A program made the translations under genes and the position numbers. From Sorghum bicolor (Eukaryota; Streptophyta; Magnoliopsida; Poales; Poaceae), in NCBI RefSeq assembly GCF_000003195.3, contig NC_012879.2:32812373-32876372 (forward strand): DNA of 64,000 nt. Direction: 5' to 3'. Positions 44,301 to 57,400 of this stretch are shown here, in pieces. Each line of letters begins with the position of its first letter. The stretch's first letter is position 1. The notes under the pieces are model-generated. The model was given only the letters and a program-made list of their open reading frames with translations. It made no database searches and was not told the DNA's origin.

Positions 44301-47300
44301 AACAGGTGCGTCCAAAATGGTTTCTTAGACTATAGTGCATTAGGCGCAAATAGGGTACCTATCGTACACTAAAACTAACACTATATCCAAACAGACCAAA
44401 GCGATATTCCATATGACACATGTCATCTATGATATTCCATATGACACATGTCATCTAGGAGTTCCATCGGGTGCGTCCAAATTGATTTCGGAGCATATGA
44501 AACATTCCATGCAAACCGTGCACCTATCTTGCATCATGTATAACACTATCTCTAAACAGACCGAACCAAGCTTCCACTTGAACCTCTTCACCTTAGAGTA
44601 CCAATAGATGCATCCAAAATGGTTTCTTAGCCAATGGTGCATTAGGCACAAACCGTGCACCTATCTTGCACCAAAACTAACACTATCTCCAAAATGACCG
44701 AAGCGAGATTTCATATGACACACGTCATCTAGGAGTTCCATCGGGTGTGTCCAAAATGATTTCTAAGCATATAGTACATTCCATGCAAACCGTGCATCCT
44801 ATCTTGGATCAAAATTAGCACGATCTCGAAACAGACCAAACCGAGTTTCCACTTGAGCCTCTTGACCTATGAGTACCATCGGGTGCGTCCAATGTGGTTT
44901 CTTAGCCTATGGTGCATTAGCACAAACTGTGCGCCTATCTTGCACCGAAACTAACAATCTCTCTAGACAAACCAATGTGAGAGTCCATATGACACACGTC
45001 ATCTAGGAGTTCCATCGGGTGAGTCCAAATTGATTTCAAAGCATATGGTACGTTCCATGCAAACTATGCACCAATCTTGCATCAAGATTAGCAATATCTT
45101 CAAACAGACCAAACTGAGCTTCCATTTGAGCCCCTTCACCTAGCAGTACCATTAGGTGTGTCCAAAATGGTTTCTTAGCCTATGGTGTGTTAGGCGCGAA
45201 CCGTGCACCTATCTTGCACCGAAATTAACACTATCTCCAAATGGACCGAAGCGAGATTCCATATGACACATGTCGTCTAGGAGTTCCATCGTGTGCGTTC
45301 AAATTGATTTCTGAGCATATGGTACATTCCAAGCAAACTGTGCACCAATCTTACACCATGATTAGAACATCTCCAAACCGACCAAACCGAGCTTCCACTT
45401 GAGCCGTTTAACCTAGGAGTACATTGGGTGCATCCAAAATAATTTCTTGCCCTATGGTGGATTAGCCTATGATACGTCCATGCACACCGTGCACCTATCT
45501 TGCATCAAGTTTAGCACTATCTCTAAATAGACCGAACTAAGCTTCCACTTGAGCCTCTTCACCTTGGAGTACCAATAGGTGAATCCAAAATAGTTTCTTA
45601 GACTATGGTGCATTAGATGCAAACTTTGCACCTATCTTGCACCAAAACTAACACAGTCTCCAAACAGACCGAAGCCAGATTTCATATGACACATGTCATT
45701 TAGGAGTTCCATCGGGTGCGTCCAAATTGATTTCGAAGCATATGGTATGTTCTACGCAAACTGTGCACCTATCTTGCATCAAGATTAGCAATATCTCTAA
45801 ACAGACCAAATCGTGCTTCCACTTAAGCCCTTTAACCGAGGAGTACCATCGGGGGTGACCAAAATGGTTTCTTAGCCTATGGTGCATTAGGCACAAACCG
45901 TGCACCTATCTTCTACCAAAACTAACACTATCTCCAAATAGATCGAAGCCGGATTTCATATGACACACGTCATCTAGGAGTTCCATCGGTTGCATCCAAA
46001 TTGATTCCTGAGCATATGGTATGTTCCATGCATACCGTGCATCCTATCTTGGATCAAGATTAGCACGATCACCAAACAGATCAAACTAAGCCTCCACCTG
46101 AGCCCCTTTACCTAGGAGTACCATCGGGTGCATCCAAAATGGTTTCATAGACTATGGTACATTAGGCGCAAACCGTGCACCTATCTTGCATTGGAACTAA
46201 CACTATCTCCAAATGGACCGATGTGAGATTCCATATGACACACGTCATCTAGGATTTCCATCGAGTATGTCCAAATAGATTTTCGAGCATATGGTACACT
46301 CCACGCAAACCGTGCACCTATCTTTCATCAAGATTAGCACTATTTCCGAACAGACCAAACCGAGCTTCTACTTGAGCCCTTTAACCTAGGAGTACCATCA
46401 GGTGCGTGCAAAATGGTTTCTTAGCCTATGGTGCATTAGGCACAAACCGTGCACCTATCTTCCATCAAAACTAACACTATCTCCAAATAGCCCGAAGCAA
46501 GATTCCATATGACACATGTCATCTAGGAGTTCCATTATGTGCGTCCAAATTGATTTTTGAGCATATGGTACGTTCCACGCAAACTGCGCATCCTATCTTA
46601 GATCAAGATTGGCACGATATGTAAATAGACCAAACAGAGCTTCCACTTGAGCCCTTTAACCTAGGAGTACCATTGGGTGCGACCAAAATGGTTTCTTAGC
46701 CTATGGTGCATTAGGCACAAACCGTGCACATATCTTGCATCGAAACAAACACTATCCCCAAATAGACCAAAGCAAGATTTCATATGACACACAACATCTA
46801 GGAGTTCCATCGGATCAAGATTAGCACTATATCTAAATACACCGAACTGAGCTTCCACTTGAGCCTCTTCACCTTAGAGTACCAACAGGTGCGTCCAAAA
46901 TAGTTTCTTAGACTATAGTTCATTAGGCGCAAACTAGGCACCTATCTTGCACCGATACTTACACTATCTTCAAACAGACCGAAGTGAGATTCCATATGAC
47001 ACATGTCATCTAGGAGCTCCATCAGGTGCGTCCAAATTGATTTCCGAGCATATGAAACGTTCTATGCAAACCGTGCACCTATCTTGCATCAAGTTTAGCA
47101 CTATCTCTAAACAGACCAAACAAAGCTTCCACTTGAGCCTCTTCACCATGGAGTACCAATAGGTGCGCCCAAAATGGTTTCTTAGACTATAGTGCATTAG
47201 GTGCAAACTGTGCACCTATCTTGCACCAAAACTAACACTATCTCCAAACAGACCGAAGCGAGATTCCATATGACACATGTCATTTAGGAGTTCCATCGGG

Positions 47301-50300
47301 TGCATCCAAACCGATTTCTAGGCATATGGTATGTTCCACGCAAACTATGCACCTATATATCTTGCATCAAGATTAACACTATCTCTGAATAGACCAAACA
47401 AAGCTTCCACTTGAGCCCTTTAACATTGGAGTACCATCGGGTGTGTCCAAAGAGGTTTCTTAGCCTATGGTGCATTAGGCACAAACTCACCTATCTTGCA
47501 CCGAAACTAACACTCTCTTCAAACAGACCGAACCGGGATTCCATATGACACACATCATCTAGGAGTTCCATCGGGTGAGTCCAAATTGATTTCTGAGAAT
47601 ATGGTAGGTTCCATGCAAACCATGCACCTATCTTGAATCATGATTAGCATTATCTCCGAACATACCGAACTGAGCTTCCATTTGAGCCCGTTCACCTAGG
47701 AGTACCATTGGGTCTGTCCAAAATGATTTCTTAGCCTATGGTGCACTAGGCGCAAACCGTACACCTATCTTGCAGCGAAACTAACACTAACTCCAAATGG
47801 ACCGAAGCGAGATTCAGTATGACACAAATCATCTAAGAGTTCCATCGAGTGCCTCCAAATTGATTTCTGAGCATATGTTACGTTCCATACAAACTGTGCA
47901 CCTATCTTGCATCAAGATTAGCATTATCTCTGAACAGACCAAACTGAGCTTCCACTATGGTGCATTTGGTGCAAACTGTGCACCTATCTTGCACCAAAAC
48001 TAACACTATCTCCAAATAGACCGAAGCGAGATTTCATATGACACATATCATCTAGGAGTTCCATCGGGTGCGTCCAAATTGATTTCCAAGCATATGATAC
48101 GTTCCATGCAAATCGCGCACCTATCTTGCATCAAGTTTAGTGCTATCTCTAAACAGAATGAACCAAGCTTCCACTTGAGCCTCTTCACCTTGGAGTACCA
48201 ACAGGTGCGTCCAAAATGGTTTCTTAGACTATAGTGCATTAGGTGCAAACTGGGCACCTATCTTGCACTAAAACTAACATTGTCTCCAAACAGACCGAAG
48301 CGAGATTTCATATGACACATGTCATCTAGGAGTTCCATCGAGTGGGTCCAAATTGATTTCCGAGCATATGGTACGTTCCACGCAAACTGTGCACCTATCT
48401 TGCATCAAGATTAGCACTATCTCTGAACAGACCAAGCAGAGCTTCCACTTGAGCCCTTTAACCTAGGAGTACCATCGGGTGTGACCAAAATGGTTTCGTA
48501 GCCTATGGTGCCTTAGGCACAAACCGTGCACCTATCTTCTACTGAAACTAACACTATCTCCAAACAGACCGATGCGAGATTTCATATGACATATGTCATC
48601 TAGGAGTTCCATTGGGTGTGTCTAAATTGATTTCCAAGCATATGGTACATTCCATGCAAACCGTGCATCCTATCTTGGATCAAGATTAGCACTATCTCTA
48701 AACAGATCGAACTGAGCTTCCACTTGAGCCTCTTCACCTTGGAGTACCAACAGGTGCGTCCAAAATAGTTTCTTAGACTATAGTGCATTTGGCACAAACT
48801 GGGCACCTATCTCCAAACATACTGAAGCAAGATTCCATGACAGATGTCATAAAGGAGTTCCACCGGGTTCGTCCAAATTTATTTCCCGGGTGTGTCCAAA
48901 TTGATTTCCGAGCATATGGTACATTCCACGCAAACTATGCACCTATCTTGCATCAAGATTAACACTATCTCCAAACAGACCAAACAGAGCTTCCACTTGA
49001 GCCCTTTAAACTAGGAGTACCATTGGGTGCGACCAAAAATGGTATCTTAGCCTATGGTGCATTAGGCACAAACCGTGCACATATCTTGCATCGAAACTAA
49101 CACTATCTCCGAACAGACCGAAGCGAGATTTCTTATGACACACATCATCTAGGAGTTCTATCGAGTGCGTCCAAATTGATTCCTAAACATATGGTATGTG
49201 CATGCAAACCGTGCATCCTATCTTGGATCAAGAATAGCACGATCTCCAAACAGACCAAACCAACATTCCACTTGAGCCCCTTTACCTAGGAGTACCATTG
49301 GGTGTAACCAAAGTGGTTTCGTCACCCATGGTGCACTAGGCACAAATCGTGCACCTATCCTGCACCGAAACTAACACTCTCTCCAAACAGACCGAAGCGA
49401 GATTGTATATGACACACGTCATCAAGGAGTTCCATCGGGTGAGTCCAAATTGATGTCTGAGCATATGGTATGTTCCATGCAAACCATGCACCTATCTTGC
49501 ATCAAGATTAGCACTATCTCCAAACAGACCAAACTGAGCATCCATTTGAGCCCCTTCACCTAGGAGTACCATTGGGTGTGTCCAAAATGGTTTCTTAGCC
49601 TATGGTGCATTAGGTGCAAACCATGCACCTATCTTGCATCAAAACTAACACTATCTCAAAATGGACCGAAGCGAGATTCCATATGACACACATCATCTAG
49701 GAGTTCCATTGGGTGCGTCCAAATTGATTTTTGAGCATATGGTACATTCCATACAAACTGTGCACCTATCTTGCTTCAAGATAAGCACTATCTCCGAACA
49801 GACCAAACCGAGCTTCCACTTGAGCCCTTTAACCTAGGAGTACCATCGGGTGCATCCAAATTGGTTTCTTAGCCTATGGTGCATTAGGCACAAATTGTGC
49901 ACCTATGTTGCATCAAAACTAACACTATCTCCAAATAGATCGAAGCGAGATTCCATATGACACATGTCATCAAGGAGTTCCATCATGTGCGTCCAAATTG
50001 ATTTTTGAGCATATGGTACGTTCGACGCAAACTGTGCATCCCATCTTAGATCTAGATTGGCACGATGTGTAAACAGACCAAACCGAGCTTCCACTTGAGC
50101 CCTTTAACCTAGGAGTACCATTGGGTGCGACCAAAATGGTTTCTTAGCCTATGGTGCATTAGGCACAAACCGTGCACATATCTTGCATCGAAACTAACAC
50201 TATCTCCAAATAGACCGAAGCAAGATTTCATATGACACACATAATCTAGGAGTTCCATCGCTACGTCCAAATTGATTTTGGAGCATGTGTTACGTTCCAT

Positions 50301-50511
50301 GCAAACCTGCACCTATCTTGCATCTAGATTAGCACTATCTCAAAACAGATCAAACCAAGCTTCCACTTGAGCCCCTTTACCTAGGAGTAACATTAGGTGT
50401 GTCCAAAATGGTTCTTAGCCTATGGCGCATTAGGTGCAAACCGTGCACATATCTTGCACAGAAACTAACACTGTCTCCAAACAGACCGAAGCGAGATTCC
50501 ATATGACACAT
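41333..50511 (+). repeat. Centromere-type 137-bp satellite array, dimeric (274-bp) organisation
   Basis: Consecutive CTAGGAGT anchors lie at 41441, 41578 and 41715, exactly 137 bp apart. Monomers alternate between an AGGAGTTCC type (with CCAAATTGATTT and GCATATGGTACGTTCC) and an AGGAGTACC type (with CCAAAATGGTTTCTTAGCC and TGCATTAGGC), giving a 274-bp dimer and about 67 monomers. The period equals the sorghum CEN38 and sugarcane SCEN centromere family. Monomers differ at many sites, so this is an aged or edge array. Short ORFs here (for example 44451-44660 and 47006-47215, both minus) are repeats of the satellite, not genes. Confidence 0.88.
41761..41949 (-). repeat. Inverted segment inside the satellite array (~190 bp)
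   Basis: CACGTCATCTAGG-type sequence appears in reverse complement, from about TCTAAAGTCAATTTGATC to GGTACTCCTAGGTGA. It ends in a 10-bp tandem repeat TACTCCTAGG at the right junction. Confidence 0.75.
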
Positions 50512-52044
50512 TGAAAGGATCAAGATACCAAAGAGGGGGGGTGAATTGGGCTTCTCTAAAAATTTAAGTAACCTATAAGCTCCAATTCAACCCCTTGTGC
50601 CTAGTTTGACTAGAGAGCTACCGGATAAAAGTTTGCAACCTAGTTCCAATCCTATTCTAGCATGGCAATTCTAGGAATGTAAGAACCCAAAGTAAATGCT
50701 AGAAAGTAAAGAGAGTAGTGGAAGAAAATGCTCGGCGATGTTTTGCCGAGGTATCGGAGAGTCGCCACTCTCCACTAGTCCTCGTTAGAGCACCCGTGCA
50801 AGGGTCTTGCTCCCCCTTAGTCCGCGCAAGGACCAAGTGCTCTCTACAGGCTGATTCTTCGACACTCCATCACGGTGAATCGCCCAAAACCGCTCACAAG
50901 CTTGACACGAGCCACCCACAAGAACTTCGGGCAGTCTTCATGCCTCCAATCACCACCGAACCATCTAGGTGATGGCGATCACTAAGAGTAACAAGCAATG
51001 AACTCTCACTTGACCCAAACAAGGCACTAGAGAGTGGACGATGCACACTTGACTCTTGGAATTCAACTAGAGAAGGATTCTCACAAGAAATCTCTCAAAT
51101 CTCAATCCTCTCTAGGCTCTTACTACTCTCTTGCTCCACAACAAGTTTCTCAGATGTTCAAATGGGCAAGAGAGCTCTCATGGACGAGGTGGAGGAGTAT
51201 AAATACACCCCACGAAGTCCAAGGGTCGGCCAACTATTTTCCACTGAAAACGGGGTCACCGGACGCTATTGATGTTGCACCGGACGCTCTGCACCGAGCG
51301 TCCGGTGACACTTGAACGACTAACTATACTGCCTCTAACAGGTCACCGGACGCTACTTCCCAGCGTCCGGTGGCACCGTCTGGTGCTCCGAGGAGTTTTA
51401 CAAACTCCCTGAGTTTAAGACCGGACGCTACCCGGTGCGGCCGGTGCTAGCGTCCGGTTTACAAACTCTCTGGGTGTGGGACCGGATGCTACCCGGTGAG
51501 TCCGGTGCTAGCGTCCGGTGCCTAACCCTAGGAACCAAACCCTCCAACGGCTAAAGGACCTCACCGGACGCACTCACAGAGCGTCCGGTGCAGCGTTCGG
51601 TGCCTACTTAGGCACCCTAACTTCGTCGAAACGCGACCGTTCCAAAACGAAGTTGGTTCCTCTCGATCTAAGGACTATCTCTAAGCTGCATAAGCTAGGT
51701 TTACGAAGTGTGCACCACACCTAAACCTAAAGCCTTGCCTAAGTCAAGCTACTAGATCAAAGCCCCTCTTAATAGTACGGTCAAAGGAAAACAAAGTCCT
51801 AAACTACTCTAAGTGCCCTTCTTCACCATATGGCACTTAGACCTAGTCTAGTCTTGACGATGTCCATCCATCCTCTGAAAACTGAAACGATTTCCACTAT
51901 TAAGTAGGCATGTACGTCCCTATTCGTCGAGTACCTATTACCATGACCTCACTAATGACTTTGCCTCTACAAAACACACGTTAGTCACAGTAATCAACAT
52001 TGTCATTAATCACCGAAATCATTAGGGGCCTAGATGCTCTTTCA
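50512..52044 (-). repeat. 3' LTR of Copia element F (1533 bp)
   Basis: On the plus strand it runs TGAAAGGATCAAG to GATGCTCTTTCA, with 6-bp terminal inverted repeats TGAAAG/CTTTCA. It contains several CACCGGACGC...GCGTCCGGTG modules between about 51250 and 51600. Small ORFs inside (50718-50972, 51034-51315, 51518-51724) are not supported. Confidence 0.88.
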
Positions 52045-52058
52045 AACTCCCCCTTTTT
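52045..52058 (-). other. Polypurine tract of Copia element F
   Basis: On the minus strand AAAAAGGGGGAGTT directly precedes the LTR start TGAAAGAGCATC. Confidence 0.85.
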
Positions 52059-52508
52059 GGTGATTGATGACAATAACCTCGAGCATGAAGGAAAATGAGG
52101 TTTTCAAATGACTTGGTATTTATAAGCATGATACAATAAGAGCAAAGGGATTATGCTTGCTTATATCAACCAAGTCTACCACCCTGCATCCAAATATGTG
52201 AGATGTATACAATAGGATATAAAACATATGGCTCATAGTACATCGGAGTAAAAACGCAGAAGCAAAGTATTATGAGCCAAACACATAACATAAAGATATC
52301 ATAGATAAGCATAAAGTCTTGTCTCACAACCATAAGCACAACCATAAGTGTACCTCAGAAGAGTATATCACACAAATGCAATGCATAAACGTAAGCATGA
52401 TGCATGGAGTAGCACACAAAATAATCAACAGCCCTCACTAGCTAGGCCTAGCTCCCCCTAACTGTCACACTCTCACTCTCTCCCCCTTTGGCATCAAGTG
52501 CCAAAAAC
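52059..52508 (-). other. Spacer between env-like ORF and PPT of element F
   Basis: About 450 bp, AT-rich on the PPT side, with no ORF. I see nothing else in it. Confidence 0.6.
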
Positions 52509-54447
52509 CTAAGGCGACAGAGGTGGAGGCAGAGCAGTGGAGTCCCTCGGCACAGCCTGAAACTGAGCTGCATCGTCTGACTCGGAGGAGGTAGAGTGAC
52601 CCTCTGAAGCTGCACGTGCTGGAGAAGCGGTCTGGGTCGGCTGTGTGGGCTCTGAAGCTGTCACGGGCTGTGTTGGCTGCTCAAGTCCTGCTGACGAAGC
52701 TGGCATGGACTCTGTCACTGTAGCTGATGTCTCTGGCACCGTAGACGAAGGTGCAAGCTGCTCAGACGAAGCTACTGATGACGACAGGTGCTCAGTAGTG
52801 GTAACTAGGACCGTAAAAGCTGCAGGAGCCTGCAGGGGAGAAGGAGTAGGGTCACTAGTTAGAGCACTATAGGAGAAGCTGATATGCTGCCCTGTCGAGG
52901 AGTCTAACACTAGCTGCGATGCTGTAGCTGACTGGGGTGTAAATCCATAGCGTAGAGGTGTAAACTGAGGCACCTGCTCAAAGCCAGAAGAGATGGCACC
53001 CTGTGAAACTTGGTGCTGTGGTGTCGAGAATGGCTGGCTCTGAGCAGGAAGCTGGAGTGGCTACTGGGACTGACTCGGCGGCACTAGAGTAGAAGGCCGG
53101 ACTGACGAAGTGCCTAGGAGGTGAATCTGAGGAAGCTAAATCCCGAAGGCGGCCATAAGAGCGGCCATCATCACAGTCTGCTATGCCTGGAAAGCTAGAA
53201 ACTAACGCTGAAGCTCGTCCTGCTTGGCCTGAATGGTTACATTGATGGCAGCCTAATCCCTGTCTCTCCTAGCCTACTCCTCAGCTGCCCTCCGTTGGTC
53301 GGCTCTCATCCCCTCAAGAATAGCAAGTAGAGCGAGGTCCGTGGCACTCGAGGAACCTCCTGCCTCATGGTCGTGTGGCCTCGGAGGAAGGTCTAGCACT
53401 GGGAGACGATAATCATCGTCTGAGCTATCTTATGCGAAGTCAAACTCCTCCTTGGCCTCAGCATCTGCAAATTCCCCAATGGCGACGTCCTACTCCTCCT
53501 CTGTCTCTAGAACTGCTCCTGAACTGCGAGTGCTCCTAGGAGAAGGTGGTGGCACCTGGCCACGTGGTGCTCGAGGAGGTGGTGGAGCTCTGAGGTCATG
53601 ATGCGCTCTCAGCATCTGCCGGGGGTCATAGTGAGGGAACACTGTGTCAGAGTCTGTTAGCTCTCTCTATAGGTGAGCTTGAAGAGGCTCTGGCCTAGCA
53701 CAAAGTATAAGCAATGTGATCTAGTGTGCGTACGGCAACTGACGATGACCCCTAAAACTCTCTGAAATAGTGTCCTCAATCTCTGAAACTATCAAATACC
53801 ACAAATCAAAAGGTGTCTTCGAGATCAGGTGGGCTACCAACCACTGCTGAATCCTGGTGAAGCCGTCTCTGTAGCCGGACCTAGGAAAGAGTGTCTTCCT
53901 CAACACGAAATCAAGGATCCTGGCTGGTCGTGTCAGGTCACCCACTGTCCTGCTGGAGCCCTCTCCAAAGGGTTGACGGAAACAGGGAGCCACAAAGTCA
54001 ACCAATGGTAGAGCACCACCGTGAGGACGTCGAGGGGGCTCGAAGTTCCCATAGCAAAGCTGGTGGATCCTGGTAGGAGAAGCAATCAAACCAAGCACCT
54101 CTCTAGCCCTCCGAGCTGTCACTCTGTAGTCTGTGCCTGCCAGTGCGTAGTGGATGTAGCTATGATCTAGAGAAACCCACACTGAGGCATAGAACTCTCT
54201 GACCCACTCCTCACAATAGGTGCCAGGTAGAGGAAGCAACTCTGGGAGACCAGTCAGATAAGTGAAATACTGCCTGATGTCTTGTGGCAGAACCTCCTAA
54301 GTGTTTGGGCCCACCGACACCTGTCATTGTCCTAAGGACCTCTGACGGTGATGCCGGGGATCCTCCCACTCTAGAAGTCCGATGAGCATCTCAGGACGCT
54401 CATCCCACTGCTACCTGTGGCGTATCAAGCAAGCTCGTCCTGACCAC
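52509..54447 (-). pseudogene. Env-like extra ORF of SIRE/Maximus element F, riddled with TAG stops
   Basis: One continuous minus-strand frame runs from about 54447 to 52509. Residues around EEWVREFYASVWVSLDHSYIHY (54210 region) match the conserved N-terminal block of plant retrotransposon extra ORFs downstream of Copia pol (Transposase_32/env-like type, by memory). The C-terminal third is Ser/Thr/Pro/Gln-rich. In-frame stops on plus coordinates are at 53061, 53136, 53181, 53202, 53253, 53274, 53430, 53490, 53667, 53721, 54297 and 54324. Ten are TAG or TAA in Gln-rich surroundings, with no frameshift among them. The 5' end is cut by LTR G. Function of this family is unproven. Confidence 0.75.
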
Positions 54448-57400
54448 TAGCGATGATCAATTAACGAGAACTTCTTCTCGCCCTTACAGGATAGCAAGTG
54501 GCCACCTTAACACCAGGATCACTGGTTGCGAAGACATTGCAGTATCACAAACGACATAAGACCAAAATAATATTTCAGGGTAAAGCAGCGGAAGTATTAC
54601 ATAACTTAATTTACAAAAGTAGTTCTTCCAAATAGTAAAGTGTTATTACAAGCCAGGTCCAGCGGAGCAACTTAAACTTTAGTACACAGATTACAAATTT
54701 ACAGACCCTGCCCATGGGTCACGCTCACTCTTCCTCATCGTCAACCTCGACGACGGTCACACAACAGGGTCCGAAACATGTCGGCTCCTGAGCTTCACCT
54801 GCAACAGAGGTTATAAAACCCTGAGTACGGGATTACTCAACAAGACTTACCCGGCGGTAAAAGAGGAGAAAGTAGGAATGCAGGTTTAGGGTTGACAAGG
54901 AGTGGGTGAGCAAGGAGCCAAATTGTTTTGCCAAAAAGCTTACTAATAGTGCATCCTTACATTCAAGTTTTACCCACGAATTCCTCTCCTTAAGAGGCCG
55001 AGGAGTTCGAGGACAGTCTAACTATTTGCTTCTCACAGACAAGTCTTTGAGTTCCTAATCCTTAATCAAAGTATTTTCTATCCAACGGCCATTGCTTCAT
55101 GTCACTCTGAGTCTGGGAATTGGGATCCGAACCTCATGAGACACTTCCCCCTTTCTCATTTTACCAATTATTTGTATATTTAACTATGATAAGGGTCGAA
55201 GGAATTGAGTCTCCCAATCGGGGAGCAACGACGATTCGAATCGCTTAGCAATCCAGCTGGAGTTCCTAACCACCCGACATATGTAGAACTAAATCTTGCA
55301 TATGTCAACCGAAATCGAGCTCTCCCCAAATTTGACTAGGTTCGCGGCACCCGAGAGCACAGTACTCCACCGTCCTACAGCCGATCTAGATGTTTTCCGG
55401 TCATCTCAGATCCGTAAGGTGGGTACACACTACTCTCGCCATCGCTCCACGCCCAATGCGCGAGTAGCTGTTCGCATCGAGGGATCACAAGACCGGGCTT
55501 ACCGAGGGCAAGTGGCTAGTACTATAAATTCTCAATCCAGCAGGCCATCAACGGACCGGTCCTTAACCGACACAGTTGGAGACACTACTTTAAGACACCA
55601 TTCTTAAAGCAAGTCCACCGACCGGTCTCAAGTTGAAGCATCATTGACCATAAGTGTAGTCCACAACAACCCTTCAAACTTTCTTGTTTGAAAACCTATC
55701 TAGTAGCAGGGCTAAGCATCACTACGCAGTTTTAAAACAAAACAGATGCCAAGGACAAGATAACAAATATCAAGGTAGTAAATGCAACAAGTAGGTTAAC
55801 CCAATTCTCAACTACCTAATGCAGCATTTTCAATTCATAAGTGATAAAAGATTTAAAACATTCAAGGAGGAGTTAATGCATCCGGGGCTTGCCTTGGTTG
55901 CAAAGCTGAGAGGGACCCTCGGAGTCTTCCCAAGTCTCGGATCCTACTTCCTCAAACGGAGCACCGACCTCGGGGTTCGGTTCAACGGTCGCTCCTTCGG
56001 TCACGGACACTATACGCAAAATGATGGATGCTCATGATATGCGTATGACAAATATTTAAGAAGAACCGAGTGAAGTATAACTGGCCTCCTCGGTGCAACA
56101 CAAGACTAATCAATAATTAAAGTTGTTTACCATTTTAGTGTTTTTACCCAAGAGGTTGCATTAGCAAATTAAGATTTCTCTTAATTCATAATTATCCTTA
56201 ATTAATTAATCATTAATCCTTTTTATCTTAATTAATTCTTAATTAAGTATTAATGATAGTAATTAAACATTAATGCCAAACAATAATTAAATACCAAAGG
56301 TCATTAAGGTTATTGGCCTCAGATCATCACACAATCCCAAAATCACTCAAACCCTAATTTTGAGAATTTAAACTAATTATTATCTAATTATTCTATAATT
56401 ATTATTTAATTACTAATTAAGGGTATAATAATATTTTATTCAAACATTATCCAAATGCCACCAAATTTTGTGTGAAGCCAGGGAATACTATTCAGAGACT
56501 CCCCACAAATTTTGGTTATGTTTGGATATATAATTAAATTATTAAAATTCATGGAAGTTTTATTTACTAATTAAAAGATATAATTTTCATACATATGTAT
56601 ATTATCAGAAAATGAAATCTAGCATTTTTCCTGTGTTCTCCTCACTGCATAGAACATATCCTAATATTTTCACTATTTTTGGTCCAGCATACAATTTTCC
56701 ACCCAAATTCAAACATAAAGCACTTTTAAAACGAAAAGAAAAAAGGAAAACAATTTGAAACCGGGAGAGGCCCAGCCAAATGGCCCGCAGGCCGGCCCAC
56801 ACGGGCGCTGCGCGCGCGCTCTCCCTCTTCACGCGGTCACTAACGGGCTTGTCCCGCTCGTCAGACCCTCCTTCTTCCTCTCTCTGCGAGACGCTGACGG
56901 GGAGGTCCCACTCGTCTTAGCCCATGCGCGCGCGTGCACCAGCCTCGCCTCGCCTTCGCGAACCTATTGCCAACACCAAAACGTGCTCTACTCTCTCCCT
57001 TCCACCTCGGCCACGCGAATGGCGGGCGGCCGCCATAGCCGACCGCGGACCGGCCACTAGGGCTCGGTAGAATGCAATTGAGTAAGACAGGGAGGTTCGG
57101 GGGGAATTAGGGAGCACGGTGCTCACCTCACCACGGCGGGAGAAGCAGCAGAAGACTTTGGCGACGGTGGCCGTGTGGTCGGGTGGCGCTCCGGGCTCAG
57201 CGAGCTTGTTCCGATGAACCTGCTCGCGTCCGAAGGAAAAGGGCAAGCGCATCAGCTCCGGGCGAAAGAGAGGAACCGGAAACGACCACTAGCAAGGCGT
57301 GATACCGACTGGAGCAGCGTGATCACGGGAAGGGCTCCACGGCGGCGGTTCCGGCCGGAGTTGGGGGAGAAGATGAAGCCCCGGCGATTGGGTGGGTTAG

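Noticed and set aside
42471..50312. Recurrent 60-100-aa ORFs in the satellite
   Set aside because: They are the same satellite monomers read through by chance, in both orientations, with no start context or conservation beyond the repeat.
41333..50511. CRISPR-like or gene-family array
   Set aside because: Period is 137 bp with no spacers, monomers are contiguous, and the setting is plant retrotransposons.
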